This document shows positions 14,477-23,523 of a stretch of DNA of 33,388 bases, one piece after another (positions within the stretch are counted from its first letter, which is position 1; each line of letters begins with the position of its first letter). The stretch is from Chloroflexota bacterium (GTDB lineage: Bacteria; Chloroflexota; Dormibacteria; Dormibacterales; Dormibacteraceae): positions 1 to 33,388 of the forward strand of contig VBIU01000036.1 of NCBI GenBank assembly GCA_005880945.1. The letters run 5' to 3'. The notes under the pieces are model-generated. The model was not told the origin of the DNA. It was given only the letters and a program-made list of their open reading frames with translations, and made no database searches. The position numbers and the translations under genes are program-made.

Positions 14477-16918
14477 TTAAGGGACCAGGTTGATCAGCCG
14501 GTCCGGCACGTAGACCACCTTGGAAGGCTTGCGGCCGTCGAACGCGGCGCGCACCCGATCGCTGGCCATCGCCACCTCCAGCGCCTTCTCCTCCGACGTG
14601 CCGACCGGGACGGTCAGGCGGTCCCGCACCTTGCCCGCGACCTGAACTACGAGCGTCACCTCCGGCTCGGCCGCCGCCGCCGCGTCGTACTCCGGCCAAG
14701 TCGAGTCCGCCAGCATGCTGCGCTCGCCCAACCGCTCCCACATCTCCTCGCACATGTGCGGCGCGAGCGGGTTCAGCAGCTTGACCAGGATCCGCACCGC
14801 CGAGTTCCAGTCGGCGTCGCGCGCGCCCCCATTCTGAAGGTGCGATTGCATTGTGTTCGCGAGCTCCATCAGCGCAGCCACCGCCGTGTTGAATCGAAGC
14901 TCGTCGTAGTGCTCAGTGACCTTCTTCACAGTCTGCGCAGCCTTGCGGTTCAAGATCACGACGTCCGCGCCGCCCCCCTCGACGACGATCGAATCGGGCT
15001 CCAGCACCAACCGCCACACACGCTGCAAGAATCTGACGACGCCGTTGAGCCCGGCATCGGTCCACTCGACATCCTCCTCGGGCGGCCCGATGAACATCTC
15101 GTAGATCCGGCCGGCGTCCGCGCCCTGCTTGTCGACCAGCTCGTCCGGTGATACCCCGTTGCCGGCCGACTTGGACATCACCTGCCCGAAGCGCTTGACC
15201 ATGCCCTGGTTGAACAGCCTCACGAAAGGTTCGGATGCCTCGAGCATGCCGGCGTCGTGTAGGACTTTGACGAAGAACCTCGAGTAGAGCAGGTGCAAGA
15301 TCGCGTGCTCCACGCCACCCGTGTACTGGTCGACCGGCATCCAGTGGTTCGCGAGCTCAGAATCGAACGGCTGAGTCGTGTCATGCGGGCTCGCGTAGCG
15401 CAGGAAGTACCACGAGGAATCGATGAACGTGTCCATCGTGTCCGTCTCGCGCCGCGCCTCTCGCCCGCACTTGGGGCAGGTCGTGCGCCAGAAGTCGGGA
15501 TTCTCCGATAGCGGTTTGTATTCCTTGGGCAGCAGCACGGGCAGCTGCTCCATGGGCACTGGCACGAGACCGTCGACCTCGCAGTGGACGATCGGGATCG
15601 GGCTTCCCCAGTAGCGCTGGCGGGAGATCAGCCAGTCGCGCAGCCGGTACTTGACCGCGCGCTTCCCCTGGCCCTTGGCCTCCAGGGCGGCGATAACGCG
15701 CTCTGTCCCGGCAACAGAGTCGAGGCCGTCGAACTCCCCGCTGTTCACCATCACGCCGGGCCCGACGTACGCCGCGCGCAGCTCGCGCTGCGATCCGGTG
15801 GGCGGCGCGATCACCTCCCGTATCGGCAATCCGAACCGTTCGGCGAACTCGAAGTCGCGCTCGTCGTGCGCGGGCACAGCCATGATCGCGCCGGTCCCGT
15901 ACGTCATGAGGACGTAGTCCGCGACCCAGATCGGAATCTTCTCGCCGTTGACCGGATTGAGCGCAAAGGCCCCGGTCGGCACGCCGCTCTTCTCACGCTC
16001 CGTGGAGAGGCGATCGATGTCGCTCGCCTTGCGTGCCTTGGCGACGTACTCGCGCACCTTCGCGCGGTACTTGTCGGTCGTGATTCGCTCGACCAGCGGG
16101 TGCTCGGGAGCCAGCACCATGAAAGTCGCTCCGAACAGGGTGTCAGGGCGCGTTGTGTAGATGCGCAATGACTCGCCGCCCGCGAGGCCGACGATCGGGA
16201 ACTCGACCTCCGCCCCCTGGCTGCGCCCGATCCAGTTGGTCTGCATGAGGCGGACCTTGTGCGGCCACTTGTCGAGCAGCTCCAGGTCGTCGAGCAAACG
16301 ATCGGCATAGTCGGTGATCTTGAAAAACCACTGTTCGAGGTCGCGCTTCTCGACTTCCACGTCGAGATGTCGCCAGCACCGGCCGTTGATCACCTGCTCG
16401 TTCGCGAGCACCGTCTTGTCCACCGGGCACCAGTTGACAGGAGCCATTGCTCGATACGCGAGCCCGCGCTCGTAGAAGAGAAGGAAGAGCCACTCGGTCC
16501 ACCGGTAGTAGTCCGGCATGCAGCTGGTGACCTCGCGGTCCCAGTCGTAGAGGATCCCCAGCATCTTGAGCTCGCGCTTTGCCTTGGCGATGTTCTCGAT
16601 GGTCCACGTCTCCGGGTGAATGCCGCCCCGTTTCATGGCCGCGTTCTCGGCGGGCAGTCCGAAGGCGTCCCAGCCGAACGGGTGCAGCACCTCGAAGCCC
16701 TGCATGCGCTTCATGCGCGCCAACACGTCGCCCATCACGTAGTTGCGCGCGTGCCCGACAGTCAGGTCGCCAGACGGGTATGGGTACATCACCAGGTCGT
16801 AGAACTTGGGCTTGGACGAGTTGTCGTCAGCCCTCATCACCCCGCGATCGGTCCACACCTTCTGCCACTTGGGCTCGATGTCCTGGGGTACGTAGCCGCT
16901 ATGTCTCGATGCGCTCAT
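14477..16918 (-). CDS. leuS: Leucyl-tRNA synthetase
   Basis: LeuS charges tRNA-Leu in the cytosol. The 813-residue class I synthetase has the N-terminal block [14 protein letters not shown] and the [15 protein letters not shown] signature (46-60). It also has the CP1 editing domain (including [20 protein letters not shown] and [13 protein letters not shown]), the KMSKS loop as VMSKS (580-584) and a C-terminal anticodon domain ending [12 protein letters not shown]. The first His of the HIGH motif is Thr53 (TVGH). The start lies 20 nt inside the upstream EamA gene, on the same strand, so both are likely on one mRNA. Two CxxC pairs (CPVDK region and CPKCGREA) suit the zinc-binding insertions of the family. 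Confidence 0.96.
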   Translation of the reverse strand: MSASRHSGYVPQDIEPKWQKVWTDRGVMRADDNSSKPKFYDLVMYPYPSGDLTVGHARNYVMGDVLARMKRMQGFEVLHPFGWDAFGLPAENAAMKRGGIHPETWTIENIAKAKRELKMLGILYDWDREVTSCMPDYYRWTEWLFLLFYERGLAYRAMAPVNWCPVDKTVLANEQVINGRCWRHLDVEVEKRDLEQWFFKITDYADRLLDDLELLDKWPHKVRLMQTNWIGRSQGAEVEFPIVGLAGGESLRIYTTRPDTLFGATFMVLAPEHPLVERITTDKYRAKVREYVAKARKASDIDRLSTEREKSGVPTGAFALNPVNGEKIPIWVADYVLMTYGTGAIMAVPAHDERDFEFAERFGLPIREVIAPPTGSQRELRAAYVGPGVMVNSGEFDGLDSVAGTERVIAALEAKGQGKRAVKYRLRDWLISRQRYWGSPIPIVHCEVDGLVPVPMEQLPVLLPKEYKPLSENPDFWRTTCPKCGREARRETDTMDTFIDSSWYFLRYASPHDTTQPFDSELANHWMPVDQYTGGVEHAILHLLYSRFFVKVLHDAGMLEASEPFVRLFNQGMVKRFGQVMSKSAGNGVSPDELVDKQGADAGRIYEMFIGPPEEDVEWTDAGLNGVVRFLQRVWRLVLEPDSIVVEGGGADVVILNRKAAQTVKKVTEHYDELRFNTAVAALMELANTMQSHLQNGGARDADWNSAVRILVKLLNPLAPHMCEEMWERLGERSMLADSTWPEYDAAAAAEPEVTLVVQVAGKVRDRLTVPVGTSEEKALEVAMASDRVRAAFDGRKPSKVVYVPDRLINLVP

Positions 16919-17750
16919 GCTCTGGAGCCTTGAATTTTAGGGGCGCGAGTTCGTGGCCCACGATCGCGGCCAGAACAAGCGCCGCGCCTGCCGCCTGCAG
17001 CAGCCCGAACCGCTGGCCCGCAAGCACGACCGCGGCAGCCACCGCCCAGGCCGGCTCCATGGCGATGATCAGAGCGGTCCGGCTGGCATCGATGTGCGCC
17101 TGCGCCCAGGTCTGGATGTAGTACGCAAGCGCCGAGGCGAACACGCCGGTGATCACGATCGCAATCCATACATCCGCGCTCGGGGCACGCAGCGACCAGG
17201 TGCCGCCGGCGCTGAAGATCAGCGCGCAGGCGCCCATCTGCACCATCGCAAGCGGCGCCGGCGCGAGCCCCGGAGACCATCGGCCCAAGAGGACGATGTG
17301 CAGGGCGAAGAGCACGGCGCAGGCGACGACCAGCAGGTCGCCGAGGCCAAAGCCTGACGGTCCTCCTGTGAGCATCCCGATACCGACCACGGCAACGATC
17401 ACTGCGACGATCGTCCGGCGCCGCAGCGGCACCCCGAAGATCCGGTCGATCAGCGGCGTGAAGAGCACCAGCAGGCCAGTGATCAACCCGGCGTTGCCAG
17501 GGGTGATGAGGGCCAGGCCGATCGTCTGCGTCAGGTAGCCCGCCGCCAGCACGGCGCCCGCGACGAGGCCGACCAGCAGCTCCTTGCGGGTCGGCAGCCG
17601 CCGAACCAGAATGACCATCACCAGGAACGCCAGCAGGAAGCGCAGCTGCAGGAAGGGGAGCGTCGGGTACTGTGAGATGGCGTTTTTGACCACCACGAAC
17701 GTCCATCCCCAGACCGCCGTCACCGCGACAAAGAAGAGGACGTAGATCAA
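16899..17750 (-). CDS. EamA/DMT family membrane transporter
   Basis: The 283-residue hydrophobic protein has about ten predicted membrane helices in two EamA repeats: [20 protein letters not shown] at the start, and a second half with [15 protein letters not shown] and [16 protein letters not shown]. The signatures W-G-x-x-F and A-x-x-x-E-P are typical of drug/metabolite transporters, which export amino acids, nucleotides or other small metabolites; the substrate cannot be read from sequence. The only in-frame start upstream of the first helix is TTG 17750, with no Shine-Dalgarno. That codon shares its first base with the ATG of the divergent HIT gene. The 3' end overlaps leuS by 20 nt. Confidence 0.88.
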   Translation of the reverse strand: MIYVLFFVAVTAVWGWTFVVVKNAISQYPTLPFLQLRFLLAFLVMVILVRRLPTRKELLVGLVAGAVLAAGYLTQTIGLALITPGNAGLITGLLVLFTPLIDRIFGVPLRRRTIVAVIVAVVGIGMLTGGPSGFGLGDLLVVACAVLFALHIVLLGRWSPGLAPAPLAMVQMGACALIFSAGGTWSLRAPSADVWIAIVITGVFASALAYYIQTWAQAHIDASRTALIIAMEPAWAVAAAVVLAGQRFGLLQAAGAALVLAAIVGHELAPLKFKAPEHERIET

Positions 17751-18235
17751 TGGAGCGACTGTGGGCCCCGTGGCGCATGCAGTACGTCACCGAAGAGCCG
17801 CGGCCCGGCTGCCTCTTCTGTCGCGTCATCGAAGACCCCGAGGACGAGGATGCGGCGCTGGTCGTCTGGCGGCCGCAGGGCGCGGTGGTGCTTCTGAACA
17901 AATTCCCGTACAACCCCGGCCACGCTATGGTCGCGCCGGTGGCACACGTCGGCGGGCTCGAGGACCTCGACGATGCGCAGACCACCGACCTGATGCGTGC
18001 CCTCAAGCGCACGGTCATCGTGCTCAAAGCCTCGCTCAAACCGGAGGGCTTCAACATCGGCGCCAACGTCGGTCGCGTTGCAGGTGCCGGGATGCCCGAC
18101 CACATCCATCTTCACGTGGTGCCGCGCTGGAACGGCGACACCAACTTCATGCCGGTGCTGGGCGAGGTAAAGGTCGTCAACGAGCACGTGCTTCAGACCG
18201 CGGCAAAGCTCAGCGAGGCGTTCTCGTCCAGCTGA
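17750..18235 (+). CDS. HIT-family nucleotide hydrolase/phosphorylase (Ap4A phosphorylase-like)
   Basis: The 161-residue protein begins [13 protein letters not shown], a signature of the actinobacterial-type HIT proteins related to Ap4A phosphorylase. The zinc-type CLFC (Cys21, Cys24) and the histidine triad HIHLHVVP (His118, His120, His122) are intact, followed by RWNGDTNFMPVLG. Such enzymes act on nucleoside phosphates (Ap4A, AMP-conjugates) in the cytosol; the exact substrate is not predictable. GAGG lies about 10 nt before ATG 17750. Its last 26 nt are antisense to the amidohydrolase gene. It starts on the same base pair as the divergent EamA gene. Confidence 0.9.
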   Translation: MERLWAPWRMQYVTEEPRPGCLFCRVIEDPEDEDAALVVWRPQGAVVLLNKFPYNPGHAMVAPVAHVGGLEDLDDAQTTDLMRALKRTVIVLKASLKPEGFNIGANVGRVAGAGMPDHIHLHVVPRWNGDTNFMPVLGEVKVVNEHVLQTAAKLSEAFSSS

Positions 18236-19691
18236 CGGCCCCTCCGACGATGGTCGCCGCCACACCGTCATCGTCCATGACCGTCACGTCGCACAGCTTT
18301 CCCCGGCGGAGCGAACCCACGTGCCGTTCCATACCGGCCGCGTACGCGGCGCCGGCGGTGTATGCACGAAGCGCCTTGGCTCGTGTGAGGGCAAGCTCGG
18401 GGTGCCAGCCGGCGCGCCTCCGCCACGAGGACGCCGCCTCGATGCCGAGCCTTGGATCGGCTGACTCCACAGGTGCATCCGACCCGAAAGCCAGACGTGC
18501 CCCCGCGCGCTCGAGGGCGCCCCAGGCGTACGACTGTGCGGTGACCCGCGGCCAGTACTGGTCGGCCAGCTCCCGGTCGGCAACGGCATGGATCGGCTGC
18601 ATTGACGCGATCACGCCAATGCGCGCGAAGCGCGGCACGTCCTTGGGGTTGACGCACTGGGCGTGCTCGATGCGCGGGCGCCAGTAACGCCAGGCGTCGC
18701 GGCGCCGAGCCAGGGCGTCGAGCGCCCGTCTCACCGCCCCATCGCCGATCGCGTGCAGGCAGACGTTCAGCTCGGCCCGGGCGCAGCGGTCGATCATCTC
18801 GACCAGGTCGGCCTGCGGAAGACGAGCGGTGCCGGAGCCGTCGAGCATCTCCGCGGTGCGGCTGCCCAGCGACCCGTCGAGGAACGCTTTCACCCCCCAG
18901 ATCCGAAGCCATTCGTCACCCCAGCCGGAACGCACCCCCATCCGCTCCGCGTGGTGAAGGTCGGCGAGCGGCAGGTTGTAAGTGACCCGGACCTTCATGG
19001 CCTCGTTCGCGTGCAGGCGCTGGAGCGAGCCGAATCCGCGAGAGGTGTCCATGGAGTGAACGGACGTGAGACCGACCTCGGCCAGCTCGCCAAGCGTCTC
19101 GGCCATCGCCGCGTCGAAGTCCGCCTCGGTTGGTCGCGGCACCAACGTGGATGCGGCCTGCATCGCAGTTTCGCGAAGGATCCCCGTCGGGGTGCCGCGC
19201 CCGTCGCGGTCGATGACGCCGCCCGCAGGGTCGGCGGTCCCCGCTTCGATCCCCGCCAACCGAAGGGCGGCGCTCGAGACCCAGGCCGAATGACCGTCCT
19301 TCCGGCGGAGGTAGACCGGCCGTCCGCCGGCGGCGCTGTCGAGGTGGCGCTTCGACGGAAATGCCGGGTTCGACCAAGCGTCGTTGTACCAACCAGAACC
19401 GATGACCCAACCGTCTTCGGGCAGGCGGGCGGCCCACGCCTCGACGCGGGCAAGAGTCTCCTCCAGGCTGGACAACCCGGTGAGATCAACCGTCAGCTTC
19501 CGGTCGGCCAAGCCTTCCAGGTGGATGTGGGCGTCGATCAGGCCGGGAAACGCGCGACCGCGAAGGCGGATGACCTCGGCGCCGCGGCCCGCCGCCACGC
19601 GAGCCTCCGGCCCGACCACAAGGATCCTGCCGTCAGGGCCGGCGGCCACCTCTGGCTCACAACCCACGAAGAGCGTTGCTCCGCGGGTCAT
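18210..19691 (-). CDS. YtcJ-type amidohydrolase
   Basis: The 493-residue protein belongs to the amidohydrolase superfamily (amidohydrolase_3, YtcJ-like). The metal site DAHIHLEG (53-60) follows the usual small beta domain and FPGLI. Further conserved blocks are [59 protein letters not shown] and [13 protein letters not shown]. It ends with the beta domain [15 protein letters not shown]. It hydrolyses C-N bonds of an unknown small molecule. ATG 19691 overlaps the stop of the acyl-CoA dehydrogenase gene as ATGA, so the two form an operon. The 3' end is antisense to the HIT gene for 26 nt. Confidence 0.9.
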   Translation of the reverse strand: MTRGATLFVGCEPEVAAGPDGRILVVGPEARVAAGRGAEVIRLRGRAFPGLIDAHIHLEGLADRKLTVDLTGLSSLEETLARVEAWAARLPEDGWVIGSGWYNDAWSNPAFPSKRHLDSAAGGRPVYLRRKDGHSAWVSSAALRLAGIEAGTADPAGGVIDRDGRGTPTGILRETAMQAASTLVPRPTEADFDAAMAETLGELAEVGLTSVHSMDTSRGFGSLQRLHANEAMKVRVTYNLPLADLHHAERMGVRSGWGDEWLRIWGVKAFLDGSLGSRTAEMLDGSGTARLPQADLVEMIDRCARAELNVCLHAIGDGAVRRALDALARRRDAWRYWRPRIEHAQCVNPKDVPRFARIGVIASMQPIHAVADRELADQYWPRVTAQSYAWGALERAGARLAFGSDAPVESADPRLGIEAASSWRRRAGWHPELALTRAKALRAYTAGAAYAAGMERHVGSLRRGKLCDVTVMDDDGVAATIVGGAVSWTRTPR

Positions 19692-20821
19692 AAGCCGTAG
19701 GTCTTGGCGATGATCTCCTTCATGATCTCGTCGGTCCCGGCGCCGATCCTCGCCAGCCTGGCGTCGCGCCAGGCGCGCTCGACCGGGAACTCGCTCATGT
19801 AGCCGTGGCCGCCAAGGATCTGGATCGCCTCGTCGGCGACCTCACATGCCAGCTGGGTCGCGAGCAGCTTCGATTGCGAGATCTCTCTGACCGGGTACTC
19901 GCCAGCGTCCCACTGCTTGGCCGTCTGGTACACCAGCGCCTGCACCGCCGCGATCTTGGTGCCCATGTCGACGAGCTTGTGCTTGATGACCTGGAACTGC
20001 GAGATCGGCTGCCCAAACGCCATCCGGTTGCGCGCGTATTCCGTTGTGTACTCGAAGACGCGCGTGGCGCCCGCGATCGCGCCGGCCGCGGCAATCATTC
20101 GCTCGCCCTGCAGCTCCCACATCAGGTTCTTGAAGCCTTCGCCCTCGTCGCCGATCAGGTTGCCGACCGGCACACGGCAGTCCTCGAACAGGAGCTCCGC
20201 GGTATCGGAGGAGTGCATGCCGAGCTTCTTCAGGGTCCTGGTGACCTCGAAGCCGGGGGTTTCCTTCTCGACGACGAGCAGGTTGTAGCCGCTGTGTCCC
20301 CGCTCGCGATCGGTCTTGGTGACAACGAGAGCCCACTGGCAGCGCGCGCCATTGGTGATGAAGATCTTGCGGCCGTTGACGACGAAGTGATCCCCATCGC
20401 GGCGGGCGACAGTCGTGATGCCGGCCACGTCGGAGCCGGCGTCCGGCTCGGTGATGGCGAGGGCGGCGATCTGCTCGCCACGGATCGCCGGCACCAGCCA
20501 TTTCCGCTTCTGCTCCTCGGTGCCGAACTTGAACAGGGGTGGCGTCGCCATCTCCGCCTGCACGGCCACCGCCATACCCAGGCCCCCGCAGCCCGCTCGA
20601 GCCATCTCCTCCGACAGGACGACCGCCGAGAAGTAGTCGCCGCCCTGGCCGCCGTACTCGGGCGGGTAGCGCAGGCCGAGGAAGCCGAGATCGCCAAACC
20701 GCCTGAAGATCGAGTCGGGGAAGGTCTTCTCCTCCCACTCCTCGAGATGGGGCTGTACCTCCTTCTCCAGGAACTTGCGGATGTGCAGCCGCAGCTCCTC
20801 GTGGGCGTCGGTGAAGTACAT
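19688..20821 (-). CDS. Acyl-CoA dehydrogenase
   Basis: The 377-residue flavoprotein oxidises an acyl-CoA to the enoyl-CoA. Visible blocks: YPPEYGGQGGDYFSAVVLSEE, AALAITEPDAGSDVAGI (FAD/substrate loop), FVVNGRKIFITNGARC, FGQPISQFQ and the C-terminal ILGGHGYMSEFPVERAWRDAR. The usual C-terminal catalytic Glu of short/medium-chain enzymes (YEGT) is replaced by GAGTDEIM. A Glu in QGERMIAAAGA occupies the alternative position used by long-chain and isovaleryl-CoA dehydrogenases, which suggests that type of substrate (inference). TAAACT ends 7 nt before ATG 20821, so the transcript may be leaderless. It is followed by the amidohydrolase in an ATGA overlap. Confidence 0.94.
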   Translation of the reverse strand: MYFTDAHEELRLHIRKFLEKEVQPHLEEWEEKTFPDSIFRRFGDLGFLGLRYPPEYGGQGGDYFSAVVLSEEMARAGCGGLGMAVAVQAEMATPPLFKFGTEEQKRKWLVPAIRGEQIAALAITEPDAGSDVAGITTVARRDGDHFVVNGRKIFITNGARCQWALVVTKTDRERGHSGYNLLVVEKETPGFEVTRTLKKLGMHSSDTAELLFEDCRVPVGNLIGDEGEGFKNLMWELQGERMIAAAGAIAGATRVFEYTTEYARNRMAFGQPISQFQVIKHKLVDMGTKIAAVQALVYQTAKQWDAGEYPVREISQSKLLATQLACEVADEAIQILGGHGYMSEFPVERAWRDARLARIGAGTDEIMKEIIAKTYGL

Positions 20822-20828
20822 CGGGTGG

Positions 20829-20834
20829 AGTTTA
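20829..20834 (-). promoter_or_regulatory. Possible leaderless -10 box of the acyl-CoA dehydrogenase (TAAACT)
   Basis: TAAACT fits TAnnnT and ends 7 nt before the ATG; no Shine-Dalgarno lies between. The remaining gap to 20918 holds a plus-strand TATCAT (20865-20870), a possible -10 for the ribosomal peptide and lemA. Confidence 0.45.
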
Positions 20835-20918
20835 GGCTCGGAACGTCGGCCGAGCAGCTTGCGGTATCATTCGCGGCCAGGTTCCCCTTTTTAAGATCAC
20901 GCGCGTCTGGGAGTTGGA

Positions 20919-21017
20919 TTGGGCTCTGTAATCAAGAAGCGGCGCAAGAAGATGCGCAAGCACAAACACAAGAAGATGCTGAAGAAGACCCGCTGGGCTC
21001 GGCGCGCCCACGCGTAG
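20919..21017 (+). CDS. AURKAIP1/COX24-domain small ribosome-associated peptide
   Basis: A 32-residue, extremely basic peptide: MGSVIKKRRKKMRKHKHKKM followed by LKKTRWARRAHA. This is the conserved COX24/AURKAIP1-type peptide found in actinobacteria and relatives, described as a small-subunit ribosomal protein (bS22-like). The start is TTG 20919, which has GGGAG about 5 nt upstream and gives the conserved MGSVIKKRR beginning. It lies 12 nt before lemA and is probably co-transcribed with it. It is too short for routine gene calling but matches the family over its whole length. Confidence 0.88.
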   Translation: MGSVIKKRRKKMRKHKHKKMLKKTRWARRAHA

Positions 21018-21029
21018 GATGGCTTCCTG

Positions 21030-21677
21030 ATGGAGTGGGTGGTCGTTGCGGTCGTCGTCCTCATCCTGCTGTGGCTCGTCCTCACCTACAACGGCCTGGT
21101 CACCGCGCGCAACCGCACCCAGGAGGCCTGGTCTGAGATCGATGTCGAGCTCAAGCGGCGCCACGACCTGATCCCCAACCTGGTGCAGACCGTCCAGGGC
21201 TACATCGGACACGAGCGCGGCACTCTCGAGGCGGTCACCAACGCACGCGCGGCAGCCGTTTCGGCGGGCGCCACGGGCGACCCGGCAAAGATCGGCGCCG
21301 CCGAGAACATGCTGAGCCAGAGCCTGCGCAGCCTTTTCGCAGTGTCCGAGAACTATCCCGACCTCAAGGCGATCACCGCGTTCACCAACCTGCAGGAGCA
21401 GCTGACAGCGACCGAGGACAAGATCGAGTTCTCGCGCCGCTTCTACAACGGCAACGTAAGGGACTACAACATCAAGCTGCAGACCCTCCCCACCTCGCTC
21501 ATCGCCGGAGTGCTTGGGTTCAAGCCGTTTGGATTCTTCCAGGCCGACGAGGGCGATCGCGCCGTGCCCCAGGTCAACTTCGGCAACGTGCCCTCGGCCG
21601 GCTCAGCCGGGCCTCCCGCGTCCGGTTCGTCAGGGCCGCCCGCGCCGGGTTCCTCCGGCCCGCCGCCGCAGAGCTAG
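21030..21677 (+). CDS. lemA: LemA family protein
   Basis: The 215-residue protein has one N-terminal membrane segment (WVVVAVVVLILLWLVL), then the LemA helical domain: YNGLVTARNRTQEAWSEIDV, LKRRHDLIPNLVQTVQGY, ENYPDLKA and FTNLQEQLTATEDKIEFSRRFYN. It faces the outside of the membrane in the usual model; the molecular role is unclear. The family ends near LGFKPFGFFQ (about residue 172). Here a further ~40-residue tail follows, with a GSSGPPxP-type triplicate repeat. An AGGA lies about 10 nt before the ATG. The stop overlaps that of the convergent phospholipase-D-like gene by 4 nt at a CTAG palindrome. Confidence 0.92.
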   Translation: MEWVVVAVVVLILLWLVLTYNGLVTARNRTQEAWSEIDVELKRRHDLIPNLVQTVQGYIGHERGTLEAVTNARAAAVSAGATGDPAKIGAAENMLSQSLRSLFAVSENYPDLKAITAFTNLQEQLTATEDKIEFSRRFYNGNVRDYNIKLQTLPTSLIAGVLGFKPFGFFQADEGDRAVPQVNFGNVPSAGSAGPPASGSSGPPAPGSSGPPPQS

Positions 21678-22684
21678 CCACCGCTCGAGCGCGACCAGTC
21701 GGCGGCGAATCGCGCGGCAAAGGCCGCCACCGCGCCGGCATCTCCCGTCTCGATGTCCAGCTCGTGGTTGGCGCCGAGACCGCTCAAGGTCCAGTTCGCC
21801 GAGCCCAGGATCAGCACGCCGTCGAACAAGCCGATCTTCGCGTGAAGAAGCGCACCGCGGGGAATCGGGTACCAGCGCACCTCGACGCCGGCTGCGCGCA
21901 GCAGCAAATAGCCGTGCCGGTTGTAGGCCTGGTTCGGATCCAGCAGCACTCGCACGTCGAGACCTCGGCGTCGCGCGGCCGCGATACCGGCGATCGTCTC
22001 TGGGTCGGTTAGCGTGTAGACCTCGGCGAGGACGCGCACGTGCGCGGCCGCCAGCGCTCCCTCGAGCATGGCCCGGATCTCAGCCCCCGGAGCGGTTTGG
22101 GCGATCGCTCCCGTGACCGCCGCCAGCGGCGCGGGGCGCCCGCCCGCCAGCCCCCAATCCTGCTCGAAGATCGCCACCAACCGGCCCACCTCGGCGGCAG
22201 CCCGCGTCTGCAAGGCGTAGTCGTGATTGCGGTCGCTGTGGGCTCCCCAATTCATGCCCGCGACCACCGCCTGGCCGTCGGCGATCAAAAGCTTCACGTG
22301 ATCGATTTGGTGGCGGCCGTCGTCGACCGGGTAGAAGCGCTCCGGCACGCCCAGGCGGCCGAGCCACTCCGCCGCCCGGCGGCTCGCGGCCACCGTCGGA
22401 TCGGTGATGACACGAACGTCCACGCCGCTCGCGCGACGAGCCCCAAGCGCAAGGATCAAGTCGGCACGGCCGAGCTCATACACCTCCACGAGAACCTGGC
22501 GACGCGCCGCCTCGATCAGCCCTCCGACCAGCGTGAAAATCCCCGCGTCCTGCCACAGCCGCACCGGCACAGAAGAGGCAGGGCCGGGTGAAGCGTGCCC
22601 GCCTTCAGCGGGCAGAGCCGGCGATGCCGGGCCGCAGCACGCCAGCAAGCAAAGAGCGATCGGAACGCAGAGGAAGCGGAGCAT
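21674..22684 (-). CDS. Phospholipase-D-like lipoprotein with two HKD motifs
   Basis: The 336-residue protein starts MLRFLCVPIALCLLAC, a probable lipoprotein signal with Cys16 (or Cys17), so it is probably anchored outside the membrane. Two phospholipase D half-sites are complete: HVKLLIAD (His129, Lys131, Asp136) with GMNWG, and HAKIGLFD (His281, Lys283, Asp288) with GSANWT. Such proteins hydrolyse or transfer phosphodiesters; lipid or nucleic acid substrates are both possible, and cardiolipin synthase is unlikely without membrane helices. ATG 22684 is preferred to TTG 22723, which would hide the signal peptide. It converges on lemA with a 4-nt overlap. Confidence 0.85.
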   Translation of the reverse strand: MLRFLCVPIALCLLACCGPASPALPAEGGHASPGPASSVPVRLWQDAGIFTLVGGLIEAARRQVLVEVYELGRADLILALGARRASGVDVRVITDPTVAASRRAAEWLGRLGVPERFYPVDDGRHQIDHVKLLIADGQAVVAGMNWGAHSDRNHDYALQTRAAAEVGRLVAIFEQDWGLAGGRPAPLAAVTGAIAQTAPGAEIRAMLEGALAAAHVRVLAEVYTLTDPETIAGIAAARRRGLDVRVLLDPNQAYNRHGYLLLRAAGVEVRWYPIPRGALLHAKIGLFDGVLILGSANWTLSGLGANHELDIETGDAGAVAAFAARFAADWSRSSGG

Positions 22685-22743
22685 CGGCGAGTCCACGGTA
22701 GGAGAGCCGCCGGCTACAACCAACTCCGCCTGTTAAGGCGTGC

Positions 22744-23523
22744 TCAGATCAGCTCAACCCGCATGCCGGATCGCGCGCCGAGCAGTCGATCGGCGCGCGC
22801 CTCGCGGACGCCGACTTCCAGGTAGCCCATGCTCCCGACGTAGACGAACGGCTCGTTGGCCCGCGCTTCCGCGTAGGTGGTCGCGGACGCCGTGATGTCG
22901 TGGTTGTGGATGCGCATTCTGCGCACAGGTGGCTTGACGTTGGTGATGAGGTTGCCGAAACCGTCGCACCACAGAACGCGAGGCGTGTCGTCAAGAAGCT
23001 GTGGCGGGTCGGTCGGGTGGCCAAGCGATTCGAGCGGCACGCCTGACGCCAGCGCGGCCGCCGCCGGCGCAAAGACGTCGCGGCCCTCGAAGGTCGGCGC
23101 TCCACCCGACCGAGGGGCAAGCTCCACGGCTTTCTGCAGCCCGACCTCCTCGATGACGATCGCGAACAGGCCGTTGTCCGGGCCGACGTAGTAGCGCCCG
23201 CCGGCGCGGATCGCCAGCCGCCTGCGAGTGCTGCCGACACCCGGATCGACCACCACCAGGTGCACCGAGCCGGAGCTGAAGTGGCGCGTTCCGGCGAACA
23301 GCATGAACGCGCCGGCGGGGACGTCGAATCGAGGCACCTCGTGGCTGACGTCGACGAGCACCGCGTTCGGGCAACCCGCCAGCACCACTCCCTTCATCGC
23401 CGCCACGAGGGGCGAACCGGAGCCGAAGTCGCTGGTGAAAGTGACGACTGGAGGCGCGGCCAGCGGGCCGTGACTACCAGTACCTTGTTTCCTTGAAGGG
23501 GTCGGCCTCGTCGTGGTATCCAC
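22744..23523 (-). CDS. S-adenosylmethionine hydrolase (DUF62 family)
   Basis: The 259-residue protein belongs to DUF62, relatives of fluorinase and chlorinase that mostly hydrolyse SAM to adenosine and methionine. Seen motifs: VVTFTSDFGSGSPLVAAMKG, VDVSHEVPRFDV, HLVVVDPGVGS, YYVGPDNGLF, GRDVFAPAAAAL and DGFGNLITNV. The start is not obvious. GTG 23523, with GGGAG 4 nt upstream, is best, and places the first 50 nt inside the end of the sulfite-oxidase-like gene in another frame; TTG 23541 is the alternative. No start codon lies between the upstream stop and TSDFG, so the overlap is real unless an unusual codon is used. Confidence 0.88.
   Translation of the reverse strand: MDTTTRPTPSRKQGTGSHGPLAAPPVVTFTSDFGSGSPLVAAMKGVVLAGCPNAVLVDVSHEVPRFDVPAGAFMLFAGTRHFSSGSVHLVVVDPGVGSTRRRLAIRAGGRYYVGPDNGLFAIVIEEVGLQKAVELAPRSGGAPTFEGRDVFAPAAAALASGVPLESLGHPTDPPQLLDDTPRVLWCDGFGNLITNVKPPVRRMRIHNHDITASATTYAEARANEPFVYVGSMGYLEVGVREARADRLLGARSGMRVELI

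Noticed and set aside
16915..18105. 396-codon minus-strand frame across the EamA and HIT genes
   Set aside because: No domain; both EamA and HIT are well supported in other frames.
20886..20896. CCCCTTTTTAAG run as a terminator U-tract
   Set aside because: No stable stem precedes the T-run on either strand, and it lies between two divergent genes where a terminator is not expected.
19805..21136. 443-codon plus-strand open frame opposite the acyl-CoA dehydrogenase
   Set aside because: It is a shadow of the dehydrogenase and runs through the real 32-residue ribosomal peptide and lemA start in another frame.
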